From NCBI RefSeq assembly GCF_051622035.1, contig NC_135355.1:21282986-21346985 (forward strand): 64,000 nucleotides of DNA, written 5' to 3'. This document shows, piece after piece, positions 46,201 through 57,134 of the stretch. The translations under genes and the position numbers were made by a program. Every line of letters begins with the position of its first letter. The first letter of the stretch is position 1. This DNA comes from Arctopsyche grandis (Eukaryota; Arthropoda; Insecta; Trichoptera; Hydropsychidae). The notes below the pieces were generated by a model. The model worked only from the letters and a program-made list of their open reading frames with translations, was not told the origin of the DNA and did not search any database.

Positions 46201-46749
46201 TTAAAATGATCCATAAATATTGCAAGTATTTATGTATGTATGAACATGTATGCCAAAGGTCTTATTCGAATTGAAATTTGAAATTCAAATCAATTGCATT
46301 ATACCAAAATTCTCAATTCACATAATGAAATTTAAATTTTATATGAATTCAGGCGAGAAATATACAATACAAAAATCCAATTGAAGAAGAGTGGGATAAA
46401 TTTCAAAAAGAAATGAAAGAAGAAACCGATTTGTCAGCGGCTATTATAGCAGGCGAACAAGAAGAAGCAACTGCCGATAGACAAATTGACGAAATCGAGG
46501 AACAAATGAGAAATCTATCCAAGTATAATTGTTGCCAATGCTATGTATTTTTAAATTTATATTTTAATTTTTGTTATAAACGTTATTGTAAATTACAGAG
46601 TGTTGGATTTAAATCGTAAAAAAGAAGAAGCAGCCAGTCAAAAAGCTTTGGAAGCTACCACTTCCATGGATCACGATCAAGGAACCTCTGATGAAGATGA
46701 AGATTTTGAAGAATATTTGGATTGGCGAGCGAAAAAGTCATACAGATAA
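37229..46749 (+). CDS. ZNF830: ZNF830 (CCDC16), splicing-associated zinc finger protein
   Basis: Component of the XAB2-type spliceosomal complex; also linked to DNA repair in vertebrates. Four exons: 37229-37652, 38408-38493, 46353-46522, 46599-46749. The total of 831 nt is exactly 277 codons (276 residues). The N terminus is [20 protein letters not shown], with a C2H2 finger at C50, C53, H65, H71 ([19 protein letters not shown], then SSKH). A conserved [15 protein letters not shown] spans the exon 2-3 junction. The coiled coil [20 protein letters not shown] to [13 protein letters not shown] is in exon 3. The C terminus is acidic then basic ([19 protein letters not shown]). AATAAA lies at 46806. 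Intron 2 (7.86 kb) contains the NAXD gene in opposite orientation and several transposons. Confidence 0.94.
38648..40936 (-). CDS. NAXD: NAXD, ATP/ADP-dependent (S)-NAD(P)H-hydrate dehydratase
   Basis: Repairs hydrated NADH/NADPH to the normal cofactor. Two coding exons, 38648-39400 and 40610-40768 or to 40936, lie inside ZNF830 intron 2 on the other strand. From ATG 40768 ([19 protein letters not shown]) the protein has 303 residues and closes in frame (304 codons). From the first in-frame ATG after a stop (40936) it has 359, near the human length of about 347. Residues (short form): GPGLGRNP 106-113, [10 protein letters not shown] 134-143, LTPNNVEF 160-167, RRCGGQGD 224-231. These are the ribokinase-like nucleotide and active-site blocks (GGQGD). 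The N-terminal extension is Arg-rich with a second Met at 40888 ([20 protein letters not shown]), as in mitochondrial presequences. A minus-strand AATAAA (plus 38606-38611) lies 37 nt past the stop. Confidence 0.94.
39566..39955. mobile_element. hAT-type MITE in NAXD intron
   Basis: 390 bp between two perfect 8-bp copies of TGTGTACT (39558-39565, 39956-39963). The ends are CAGTGCTGGCTCTAG and, reverse-complemented, CAGGGCTGACTTTATC. There is no ORF. CAG...CTG ends plus an 8-bp duplication fit hAT. Confidence 0.85.
41471..42330. mobile_element. Inverted-repeat element with TAA duplication (Harbinger-like)
   Basis: TAA flanks both sides (41468-41470, 42331-42333). The inverted termini are over 100 bp: TGGTGCGTACGCACC at the left and the complement of TGGTGCTTACAGAC at the right, then the shared block TAGCGTACAAAATATCGAAA. 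No transposase was recognised. The 3-bp TAA duplication suggests PIF/Harbinger; this is an inference. Confidence 0.65.
42371..42661. mobile_element. MITE with GGCGGTTTCAGACTAGCG ends
   Basis: About 290 bp. The left end GGCGGTTTCAGACTAGCG is mirrored at the right end (CGCTAGTCTGAAACCGCC), with further inverted GCGCGTATA blocks inside. Target duplication is unclear, so the superfamily is not assigned. Confidence 0.8.
43867..43920. repeat. 26-bp inverted repeat
   Basis: GCACGGAAATTATAAA and its complement TTTATAATTTCCGTGC meet with almost no loop; the flanks GCAATAAA and TTTATTGC extend the pairing. Confidence 0.85.
44251..45209 (+). mobile_element. piggyBac-like MITE with a 67-codon acidic ORF
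   Basis: TTAA lies at both ends. The terminal repeats are TTAACCCTTTGGCTGCTACG and the reverse complement of GTAGCAGTCAAAGGGTTAA. The ORF from ATG 44816 to TGA 45019 encodes [20 protein letters not shown] and a further acidic stretch, like the N terminus of a piggyBac transposase without the rest. Another end of the same family starts at 55632. Confidence 0.8.
45246..45708. mobile_element. hAT-type MITE with GTATGCAC duplication
   Basis: 463 bp between perfect 8-bp repeats GTATGCAC (45238-45245, 45709-45716). The ends TAAGGAGTACC and, reverse-complemented, TAGGGAGTCC are imperfect. Internal TTTGCCGGTAAATTACC and TTTACCGGTATT pair. No ORF. Confidence 0.75.
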
Positions 46750-49009
46750 TTAGACATACATATGTACATGCCATTATTTTATTAACATTCGTTTGTAATT
46801 ATTAAAATAAAAAGAAAAAAACATTTTTTTATAGAAGTAAGAGTTTTATTAAAAGTTGAAATCATTGCACATATTTAATTATCGTGAATACATCAGACAA
46901 ATTTGCGATAGACCATTGAAAATTGTAAAATCAAAACATTATCAATCTTTTTTTGGCAAAAGTATACAATAAACATGTTAATACATACATTGGTTAGTAA
47001 TAAACGAGAATTCATCATTTTTTTCAGTACAAAAGCACGAACAACAATCAAGTAATTTTATTAAACAGGCTTAGTAAATGGCATATTTTAATTTCTTCCC
47101 CAAAATTGAAATATGCCATTTATTAATATTAAATTTGTAAATAAACGATTTAGTATAAAATTTGTGGAAGCATTCAATATTTGTGTACACACATATAAGA
47201 AAAATGACTTTTAGAATACGAAAAACTATCCTTATCAAATATAAAGAAATTGAATCTACTAATTCTCCTTAACAATATCGATTACAGACAGTTTCTAGAA
47301 GTAGTTGTGATTTATAATAAGAGTAATTTTATTTCCTCAAAGCTTAATTATTACTGCAACCCTAATAATATGTTTATATAATGGATCACAAACAAAGAGT
47401 TTCGAAAATTTATATATATGTAAATACTTTTTTTTAAATAGGTTACATATATATATAAAATTGTAGAACTGGACGTATAACTGAGCATTGAAGTGTTCAG
47501 AGTATATAAAAATGAAATTCATTCGGTAAATACTCAGTTTGTTTTTAAAATGAACCATATCTTCCCCTTATATCGTTCACTTTAAAAACAACACTTACAT
47601 CTATGTATATTATTTGATTCATATTGATGCGAGTTGACTATATGTAAGTGCTCATCTTATTCATTAGGCGGACGTGTATGTAATTTTACACAATAAACAA
47701 TGAAAAAAGTTCACAGCATTAAAATACAATATTATCTTCTTTTTGTAGCGTTATCGTTAAAAGGCATACAGAATATACATCGTCATATATATATATCATA
47801 ATACGTCTCAATGAATTTCTAGCCTTATATGAAAATGCTGTTTTCACCAAATGTGAAACGAAATCGGATGAAAAATGAGCGTGAAGAAATGATTAAAAAA
47901 TAAGGCTTCCATGAGATACTTAGAGCGAAGTTTATAAGGAAGGGTCACACCTTATAATTATTAATTATTTGGGCATTTTTATTTTTATTTGTGTTAGAAA
48001 ATTTTAATACTCAGTGCAAAAGACTGTGGATCACAATTCAAATACTTTGTATAGTATATTGTGCTTTGTTAGAAGTTAGATTATTAACAATTGAAAAGTT
48101 TATCAATTTGTATATTTGATTATCAAGCAACAATTTTACTTTCCTCACTTATAACTATATATTGAATTTGCACTACACTTGAAAATGCATATATTTAAAA
48201 TTGTATGATAAAAATTTGAATAATTAAAGATTTTTGGCTTCATCTATAATGCCATTGATACTTATGACTAATATAAATATATATGTATATCTAGTTTAAC
48301 TTGTTTTCATTTTAATATTATGTTAATTTGTTATTCATTATTCTAAATATATTTATACATACATATAAATATATCCAGATATCGCATAAGCTAAAATGCT
48401 AGAGTACTTATATATTACAAGTTTGTCTATAATTTAGTTGCCAGATTTAGCAGAAGGTGCGTACATGCCTCAGCTGTTATAGAACAAGCAAGCGTAGATT
48501 GGTGGTCCCTAATTCAATAAATTTCATCACAAGGGTAGGATCAACCTCTATAATTTATATTATGTTAAACTACTCGGTTGAAAGAATACTCAGAGTGATC
48601 ATTATAACTTTACAATTCTCAAACTTAAATGACTACCTACCGGTTACTCCACTATATTTGTCCTATTACACCTTTCTATCGTCTCACACCAATTTATAAA
48701 ACAATTTTCTAACTAGTTATTAAGCAGCATATGTGAGAAAATTGAAAGGAAATTCAAAAATTTTGAAATAACTGAATTACCGTCTTCACTATGTATGTAT
48801 ATATGTACTATTTACTAAATAGTTTTCGAAATATTTTTGAAGCTCTTAAAGGAAACTTCGATACATGTATAATATGAACATTTTCATTTTCACAAATACA
48901 CCATATATATTTAGATTTTATTTAATGCACATAAATGATGCAATAAAATATGCCTTAATGACATGTGATTTTTCATTTAGTTATTTTAATTGGCTTTTTG
49001 TTAAGTTGT
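46750..49009. other. Convergent 3' region ZNF830 - EB membrane protein
   Basis: AT-rich. It contains the ZNF830 poly(A) signal (46806) and a minus-strand AATAAA (plus 48917-48922) about 90 nt past the stop of the membrane-protein gene. Many short ATGTATGTA or TATATA runs occur. No coding-like ORF was seen. Confidence 0.55.
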
Positions 49010-52000
49010 TTAAGCTTTAGGCTCTTGAATTTCAATTGTTACACTTTCCAATTTTGGAGATGTGGGATTGTGATTACCCTGGGGTAATGTTGGACTTTTA
49101 TTGGAACGCGTAGAAGCTGCGGATGCATTACTGCTGGCGCGAGATCCTTTTCGTCCTGAAATAAAGTAAGATCTATAATGTACCATAAATTAAATTTAAA
49201 ATCAAGTGATATTTTTATACATACATATAAGTAATTTTAATGTCATTCCTTAAGAAAAATTACCATGAAGTGAAATTTGTAAAACGGATATTCGTCAAAT
49301 TTATTACATATACTTTTAGATTATAGACATACTGTAGTTATTAACTAAAAGTTTAGTCTACGCTGTAGAAATATGTAAAGAAGATGTATAGTTTAATAGT
49401 ACAGATTTATCAAGCAAAGTGCAACAAGCAAACAATTTTTTTATTACAACACTTCGAGTTTTATTTATATTATGTAATATTTACATGCATTTTCCATAGT
49501 ATTTATAAAAGTTTGAAGAAATATTAACAGAACCTAAGAAATAGATGTATTTTAAGTTCATTCTCTATCTATGATTCTAAGAAGATATTATTAAGAAATC
49601 TACATATATGTACATAGGTTAAATCAAATAAATAATTTCATTAAAATGTTTTAAGTGTGTAATTGAATATTAAATATATCTAATTAGCTGTAAATACATA
49701 TATCTACATACTAATATTTCCAAACGCTATTTATTTTAATATAAATAATAGTTGGTGGATTAATATTGAATGGGCATAATATTCTGTTGTTATAATATAA
49801 TGAATTTCCAACACTTCAATAATTGATACATTATTGAAGTGTTGGAAATTGAAGCAAATACATACATAAAAAAATTAAAATTAAATGACAATTAATGTTT
49901 CTGTGCACAAAACATTGTAATATTGTAAGAAGTATTCATTCAAATATATGTATTATACATATGTACTATGTTCATACATATATGCATATGTATACATATT
50001 CGAATACATACATACTTACATACTATGCAGACGTACACTATATTGTAAATAAATACATATAAAAACAATCTTAACGAAAGTATGTATTAGAAGAAAAATT
50101 ATATATTTTCTTTATTACCATGTGAATTCATAGAATGAAATTTCGTTAAGATTGGAAAAATTCGATATATGAACTTATTTTATATTTACTTGTTTTTTTT
50201 TTGCAGACGTGGTGATATATTTTGTATATGAAAATATATTCTTAGTGTAAATATAATTCTACTGATTTATATTAGAAAAAACGAGTGAGTATTCAAACGT
50301 GATCGTAGAAATCTAAAGAAGAGATAAAGAAGTATAATTACTGAGTGCTGGAAGTGCAGAATTGGAAGGATATGTTTTTTTAGTATATTCGCGTGTTTTA
50401 CCTTGAAAACTAGAGCATTGTTTATGGTCCATTTAAATTTCGAAGATATCTTCGGTGTATATAAATTTGATAATGCAGAAGTATGTTCACCCATGCATCA
50501 GGAAGTTAGCAAGCTGTCATCAGCGCTAGGGGATCAAAAGTGAAAATGATTTTGTAGAATTCACAATGTGGTGCTTTACCTTGGTGTGACACAAAGATTG
50601 CGGAGAGAAAATGAAAATGTGGCCGTAAGCAGATTCAGAAGAGGGTATATGTGTGGAAAGCAGCTTTAAAACGATGCGATTACTTAATTTCACCTCTTAA
50701 TGATTAATTTATTACACACCTATATTATAATATATTGCAATTCGATTATTCAGAAAGCAAATCTAGTGATTTTTATGTAATTTTTAATAAATTTTTTAGC
50801 TAATTTTGAATTTAAATATTTACGATTTATTATATTTACTAGCATTATTTGATCGTGATTATATTAAATATTGCAATTGTATGTTTACAGCATTGATTAA
50901 GAATAATTGATTATATTTTCTATATATGTATGTACATTTATATCTTTCATCACGAAGCATAGTATCTATACATGTATGTGTATATGTAAAAAAAATTATT
51001 ATAAAATAAATAAAATTATTTTGGTAAATGTTTTTGGGAATAATTTAAAGTGTAGAATGAATATTAAGCAAGGTATATGAGGTATTCATAAGCCGTTGGT
51101 ACCTTGTCCAGCGCTGGGTGAATGTGGTCTCAACGATGCTACGCTTGGTTGACGGGAGGGTGCTCGTACACTTGCACGTGATCCACGCCTCTCCTGGCCA
51201 TGTAATAACTTGCTGTCCCTTAGAAGTGACACATTCATCAGTCGAGGGTTGGGTGTGTTGAAGATTGTACGATTTTCACGCCATCGAGCTCTGCAATTGT
51301 AATGGCATAGTACTATAAAATATATAAATACAAAGTACAGCAAAAATCCATTACTATTTAAATACATATATGTATGTAACGTTTGAATGAAATGTAATGA
51401 TCAAAACAAATTTTTTTGAAACAACAGTTTATTATAATGTTTGAAAAATTATATTATATTGCACCGGTCTCCGTCACGGGCCCGAATGTGAAACGTCCGA
51501 AAACGCAAATATCAGAAGGCAAAGATCGAAAATCGAAAGATCTTAAGTCGAAAGATAAAAAAAGGGTGCATGGTAAACGGTACATACTCACGTACATACT
51601 CACTTAATTTGCGCGAGCAGGATACAACAGGAACAAGAGGAACCGGCTTTTCCTCCCGTATTAATGTGCGCGCACATTATGACGTACCTATGAGTATGTA
51701 CTCGACGTGCACCCTTTTTTTTATCTTTCGACTTAAGATATTTCGATTTTCGATCTTTGCCTTCCGATATTTGCGTTTTCGGGCGTTTCACATTCGGGCC
51801 CGTGAGGTAGACCCGTAACTTTTGAATGAAATGTAATAATCAAAACAATTTTTTTTGAAACAACAGTTTATTATAATGTTTGAAAAATTATATTATATTG
51901 CACGTAGGAGATAGCATTTTTGGTGTTTCCTGTGATATGATTTAAGGTTTTCCTGAACGGTTTATAGCTTACTAGTGTTTTTACCCGGCTTAGCTCGGTA

Positions 52001-55000
52001 TTTGTGATATAAACCGCTTAAACATGGTTGATCTAGTAGTTTACATTTTATTAAATTTATTTGAATAGTTTTATTTTATTTAAATTTATTTCTAAACTTA
52101 TTTTACTTTATTTTACGAACTAAACAAACATACAAATTCTCTTTCGAAATTATGTAATACTAGTTGTTTTACCCGGCTTCGCTCAGTATTTGTGATATAA
52201 ACAGCTTAAACATGGTGAATCTAATAGTAAACATTTTATTAAACTTATTTTATTTAAATTTATTTGAATATTCATTTGTTTTTTTATTTAATTGAACGTC
52301 ACGGAACCTATGGACGAAACAAACAAAAATGCATACATACAAAGTCTCTTTCGAAATTATATATTAGACTAGCTGTATTATCCGGCTTCGCTCAGTATTT
52401 ATAATAAAAACCGCTTAAACATGACTAAGCTAATAGTAAACATTTAATTAAAAAAAAAAATTAAATTTAAAAAAAAAATCAAAAAAAAAAATCAAAAAAA
52501 ATCAAAAAAAATAAAAAAAAAATCAAAAAAAAAATTAAATAAAAAATCAAAAAAAAAAATAAAAAATCAAAAAATCAATTTTTTTTTTGCCTTCCAGGGC
52601 TTCGCCCTCGGCCCCCCCCTGAGCCTTTGCCTTCTAGGGCTTCGCCCCTCCACGCCCCCGTGAGCTATTGCCGTTTGCGGCTTCGCCCCCATGATCAGTT
52701 GCCTTTTGGGGCTTCGCCCCTCCACGCCCCCATGATTAAATGCCGTCTAGGGCTTCGCCCCCATGATCAGTTGCCGATAAGGGCTTCGCCCCTCCACGTC
52801 CCCATGGTTAATTGCCGTCTAGGGCTTCGCCCCCATGATCAGTTGCCTTTTAGGGCTTCGCCCCTCCACGCCCCCATGATTAAATGCCGTCCAAGGCTTC
52901 GCCCCCATGATCAGTTGCCTTTTAGGGCTTCGCCCCTCCACGCCCCCATGATTAATTGCCGTCTAGGGCTTCGCCCCCCTTAGTTTATGCCTTTTAGGGC
53001 TTCGCCCCTCCGCGCTCCCATGATAAATTGCCGTCTAGGGCTTCGCCCCCATGATCAGTTGCCGTTAAGGGCTTCGCCCCAAAAGGCTGCGCCCTCCTGC
53101 GCCCTCCTGCGCCCCCTTCGGGGCCCTAAGGGGCTGCGCCCCCTTCGGGGCCCTATGGGGCTGCGCCCCCCTGCGCCCCCATGCGCCCCCATGCGCCCGT
53201 TTGGGGCCCCATGGGGCTGCGCCCCCCTACGCCCCCTTCGGGGCCCCATGCGGCTGAGCTCCATAAGGCAGCGCCCCAAAAAGCTGCGCCCCATAAGGCA
53301 GCGCCCCATAAGGCTGCGCCCCATAAGACTGCACCCCAGAAGGCAGCGCCCCATAAGGCTGCGCCCCCTTTGGGGCCCTATGGGGCTGCGCCCCCCTGCG
53401 CCCCCATGCGCCCCCATGCGCCCGTTTGGGGCCCCATGGGGCTGCGCCCCCCTACGCCCCCTTCGGGGCCCCATGCGGCTGAGCTCCATAAGGCAGCGCC
53501 CCAAAAAGCTGCGCCCCATAAGGCAGCGCCCCATAAGGCTGCGCCCCATAAGACTGCACCCCAGAAGGCAGCGCCCCATAAGGCTGCGCCCCCTTTGGGG
53601 CCCCATGGGGGTGTGCCCCATGAGGCTGCGCCCCCTTCGGGGGCGCAGCCTCATGGGTCGAAAAAAAAAAATCGAATCACGTGTTCGATGACGTCACCGA
53701 TCTACGGACGACGAAGGATACATACATACATATATACAAAGTCTCTTTCCAAATTATAGATTAGATTAATCAGGGCATAAAATGTTGTGCTGCTCGCGTT
53801 GATTTAATGTCATAAAATTTCTACGGGTATTGATGTTAGATCAACTATTTTTTGAGAAACAAGATTGTGATTATTAATGACGGCCTCCCAGAGAAAATGC
53901 GAAGAAAAACTGATATTTTTGAAACCCCCTTCTTTTTAAAAAATCCAAAACCATGGTGAAGAAAAATTAAAAAAAAAAAATATTATCACAAAAATAAAAG
54001 TAAAAAAGTTTTTATTTTTTATTTAATATTTATTTTCTTGAAAAAATTATTTAACAAAAGCTTTTCGCGCTTGAGCACCAACAAAATTTGATATTATTTC
54101 AGTTTAAAATTGTGAGGCCAATGGCAGCGCCCTTTATGCCCCCCCCCCCCTTTCTCTGGTATCTATTTATGTATAAACATCTTTTTGTTTTCGAATAATA
54201 AATTTTTGTTAAAATAGCACATTTCCACTTGTACAATGCAAATTTTAAATACAATAAATAAGTCAACTGACCTGCTGAATAGTCGCAAGACAACACAGAT
54301 GATGACGAACATTAATGCCATGCCGACAAGGACTCCGATCATTGCTGGATCTATGTATTTAATTGGCTGAGGTTTTTCACTTATAGCTGAAATATACGAC
54401 GTGTAAATTAATATGATTTCAAAGTATTTTAATATATGTAATATGTAGACACAAGAAATTATATTATACAGTTCAATTATGATGTACATATGTATATGAA
54501 TGTCATTTTTTTGGTTATAAACCAAGGAGATATAAACCAAAGAGTAATAAATACCTATACATTCCTCGGTGCCATCAGCCTTCATTATTGGAGTCATTTC
54601 GAAGCGACAAGTACAACGACCATCTCTGCATTCCGTCTGCTCGGTGACTGCTTCACATTGTTCATTAAAGAAACATGATCCATTTACTTTGGCCCCTACA
54701 ATGTCAAAATAGTATACGTATTTATATTTCGTGGTAATAAAGACATAATAAATTATTTACATACATATATTAAAAATATAAGGTTACAAAACAAAATTCC
54801 ATAATTAAACATATGTATGTACATACATAGATGTTCACACATACCGGCCATGAGAGCAATTTCGATACAAATTGAGAGCAACTGTAGGGAAACTTACACG
54901 AGACAAAAGTTCTACTTCCGGTAATAAAATTTTTTTTTCATTAATTAAAATCACTTTAAATATTATACACCTTAATATCAAGATAATAAAAATAATTTAA

Positions 55001-57063
55001 AAGGCCAAAATAAAATAATGAAATATTGTTTTAAAAAACATTACTACTTCGGGTTTACGAATTCTGACCAAAACCTTATCAACTCTAAGTTAGTACATAA
55101 ATAATACAAATATAAATTTTCAGCTTGATACGTTCAGGGGTGTGGAAAAAATCGTGTGGTTTCTCGTGAAGAGCATATGTACATGTTTATGAGTCGAAAA
55201 AAATAGAAAAATCGAACAAGAATAAACTGCTACTTCCGGTTGACGGATGCTTATCAAATTTTATACATAACTTGTTATTAAGCACTTAATATTAAAACTT
55301 CTAGATATGAAATTTCAGTTCAATAAACCAAAAGATTTCTGAGCAAAACATAAAAAACCTTGATTCTCTAGAGTAAAATTACTACTTCCGGTTGAGTTAA
55401 AAATATTAAAAAATTATTAGGGTATAAAATTTATTATTTCTATTACATGTAAAAAAATTTGATCCGTTGAGTGGTTTGGAAGGTAATTTAATCTAAAAAC
55501 AATAAAAAATATCTTTAATATTTAGTTAAACGTTAGTTTTCTATTTTACAAGATTCTGTGTCTTTCAGTTTAATATTTCATACATTTTTCCAAAAACAAT
55601 GAAAATGTTTTGAAATTACGTATGTATCATTAACCCTTTGACTGCTACAACAACGATAAATCGTTGTTGATATTTTCGCATAATAAATATTAACGCATAA
55701 TAATACAACGATATTTTCGCATAATAAAGGTGACCTTAAAATCACCAAAAGGCAAATGGAAAACATATAATAATTTTTGTGTTATTTATTTAATGCTTAC
55801 ATTTAAACGGATACGTATCTACAAAGGTAGTCTGTAATCAATAAATACCTAGTAACACGTAGTAGACTTTTTATATCGCATTTTAATAAAAATCCCATTT
55901 TTCGTAGCACAATAAGGTGATCGATATTCAATAAAATGTATTTCAAACAAAAATTTCTGACAATTAATCACATCAAAATGTATTTGATGGCATTTTCTGC
56001 GTAGTAAAAATTATTATATGTAATTTCATAGCATATTTTCGCAGTGAAAATACGATCGTGCAGTTGGTGTTAATTAATTAATAATAAAAACAATTTTAAT
56101 CACGATGCATTTCAATAATTAAAAAGTGCGTATCTACTCTATCAAGGGAGTGACTTTAATATTTCCAATTTAACATAATTGAAAATAGCAACGTACTAAT
56201 AACATCAAATACCATTACAAAGAATATAAATTGAAATACGAAATATGTTATCATTGCAGTTTTTGAAATTTATTGATCAAGAATTTGCATCAACAAAATT
56301 TAAATTTTCACCCGTTTCACCACCAATTATTATTTAAAATTAATTTTCCACTTGAATTCAACGTACGAAAATCTCCCCTGGAGAAATACTCTCTAACCCA
56401 GCCCTGAGAACGGGTCGACAAATTAATCCACAACGCAGATTAAAGCTTGAATTCTTTATTAAGCAGTCAGGTGGGATAAAAAATAAACATTTTTGCCTTC
56501 AAATTTACTTTTGAAATTTAATATTATGACGTCTATACTCAAAGTTTATAAATACGCACATACTACGAAAATGATTCAACATGATACATTTTGTATATTG
56601 TTAAAAAAATCCACATTGGTTACTTAAGAGGGCTGGACACCAGCGCCTTGTCCATACAAACGTATTAGACTTCTCCCTTCCTCAATTATGGCACTAGAGA
56701 AATTATTTTTTAATATGCTATGGATATCTATCAGAGGCATGTTTCTGTGGTTTTATTTTTTTTTGATTAGTTATTTTTTATAGGAGCTAAAAGCCGCCAA
56801 ACATCTATAAAATCGCCTCTGTTTTACACCTACGAAAAGAGTCCAGCGTGCTTATTTAACGGTTGATTTTTAAAAAAATACGAGCACTATGTATTTATTT
56901 TTAAATTGGTCCAGTTTCGTAGGAGAAAACTGGAGAATACCAAACCTCGATTTTGTCGATTTAAAATACGTATTATCTGGTCGAAGCGCAACTGTCGCAT
57001 TCACTCAATATACTCGTATATATTGATATATATTGTCGTATTCACTCAATATATACATTCACT

Positions 57064-57134
<71 letters not shown>

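Noticed and set aside
52480-52620. Bacterial contamination as the source of the GC-rich block
   Set aside because: The block sits between matching Helitron ends and has minisatellite structure with no bacterial gene content.
52627-53759. Long overlapping open frames of Pro/Arg/Ala-rich repeats on both strands
   Set aside because: They arise from the GC-rich minisatellite, which lacks stops in many frames. They have no domain and no credible start or splice context.
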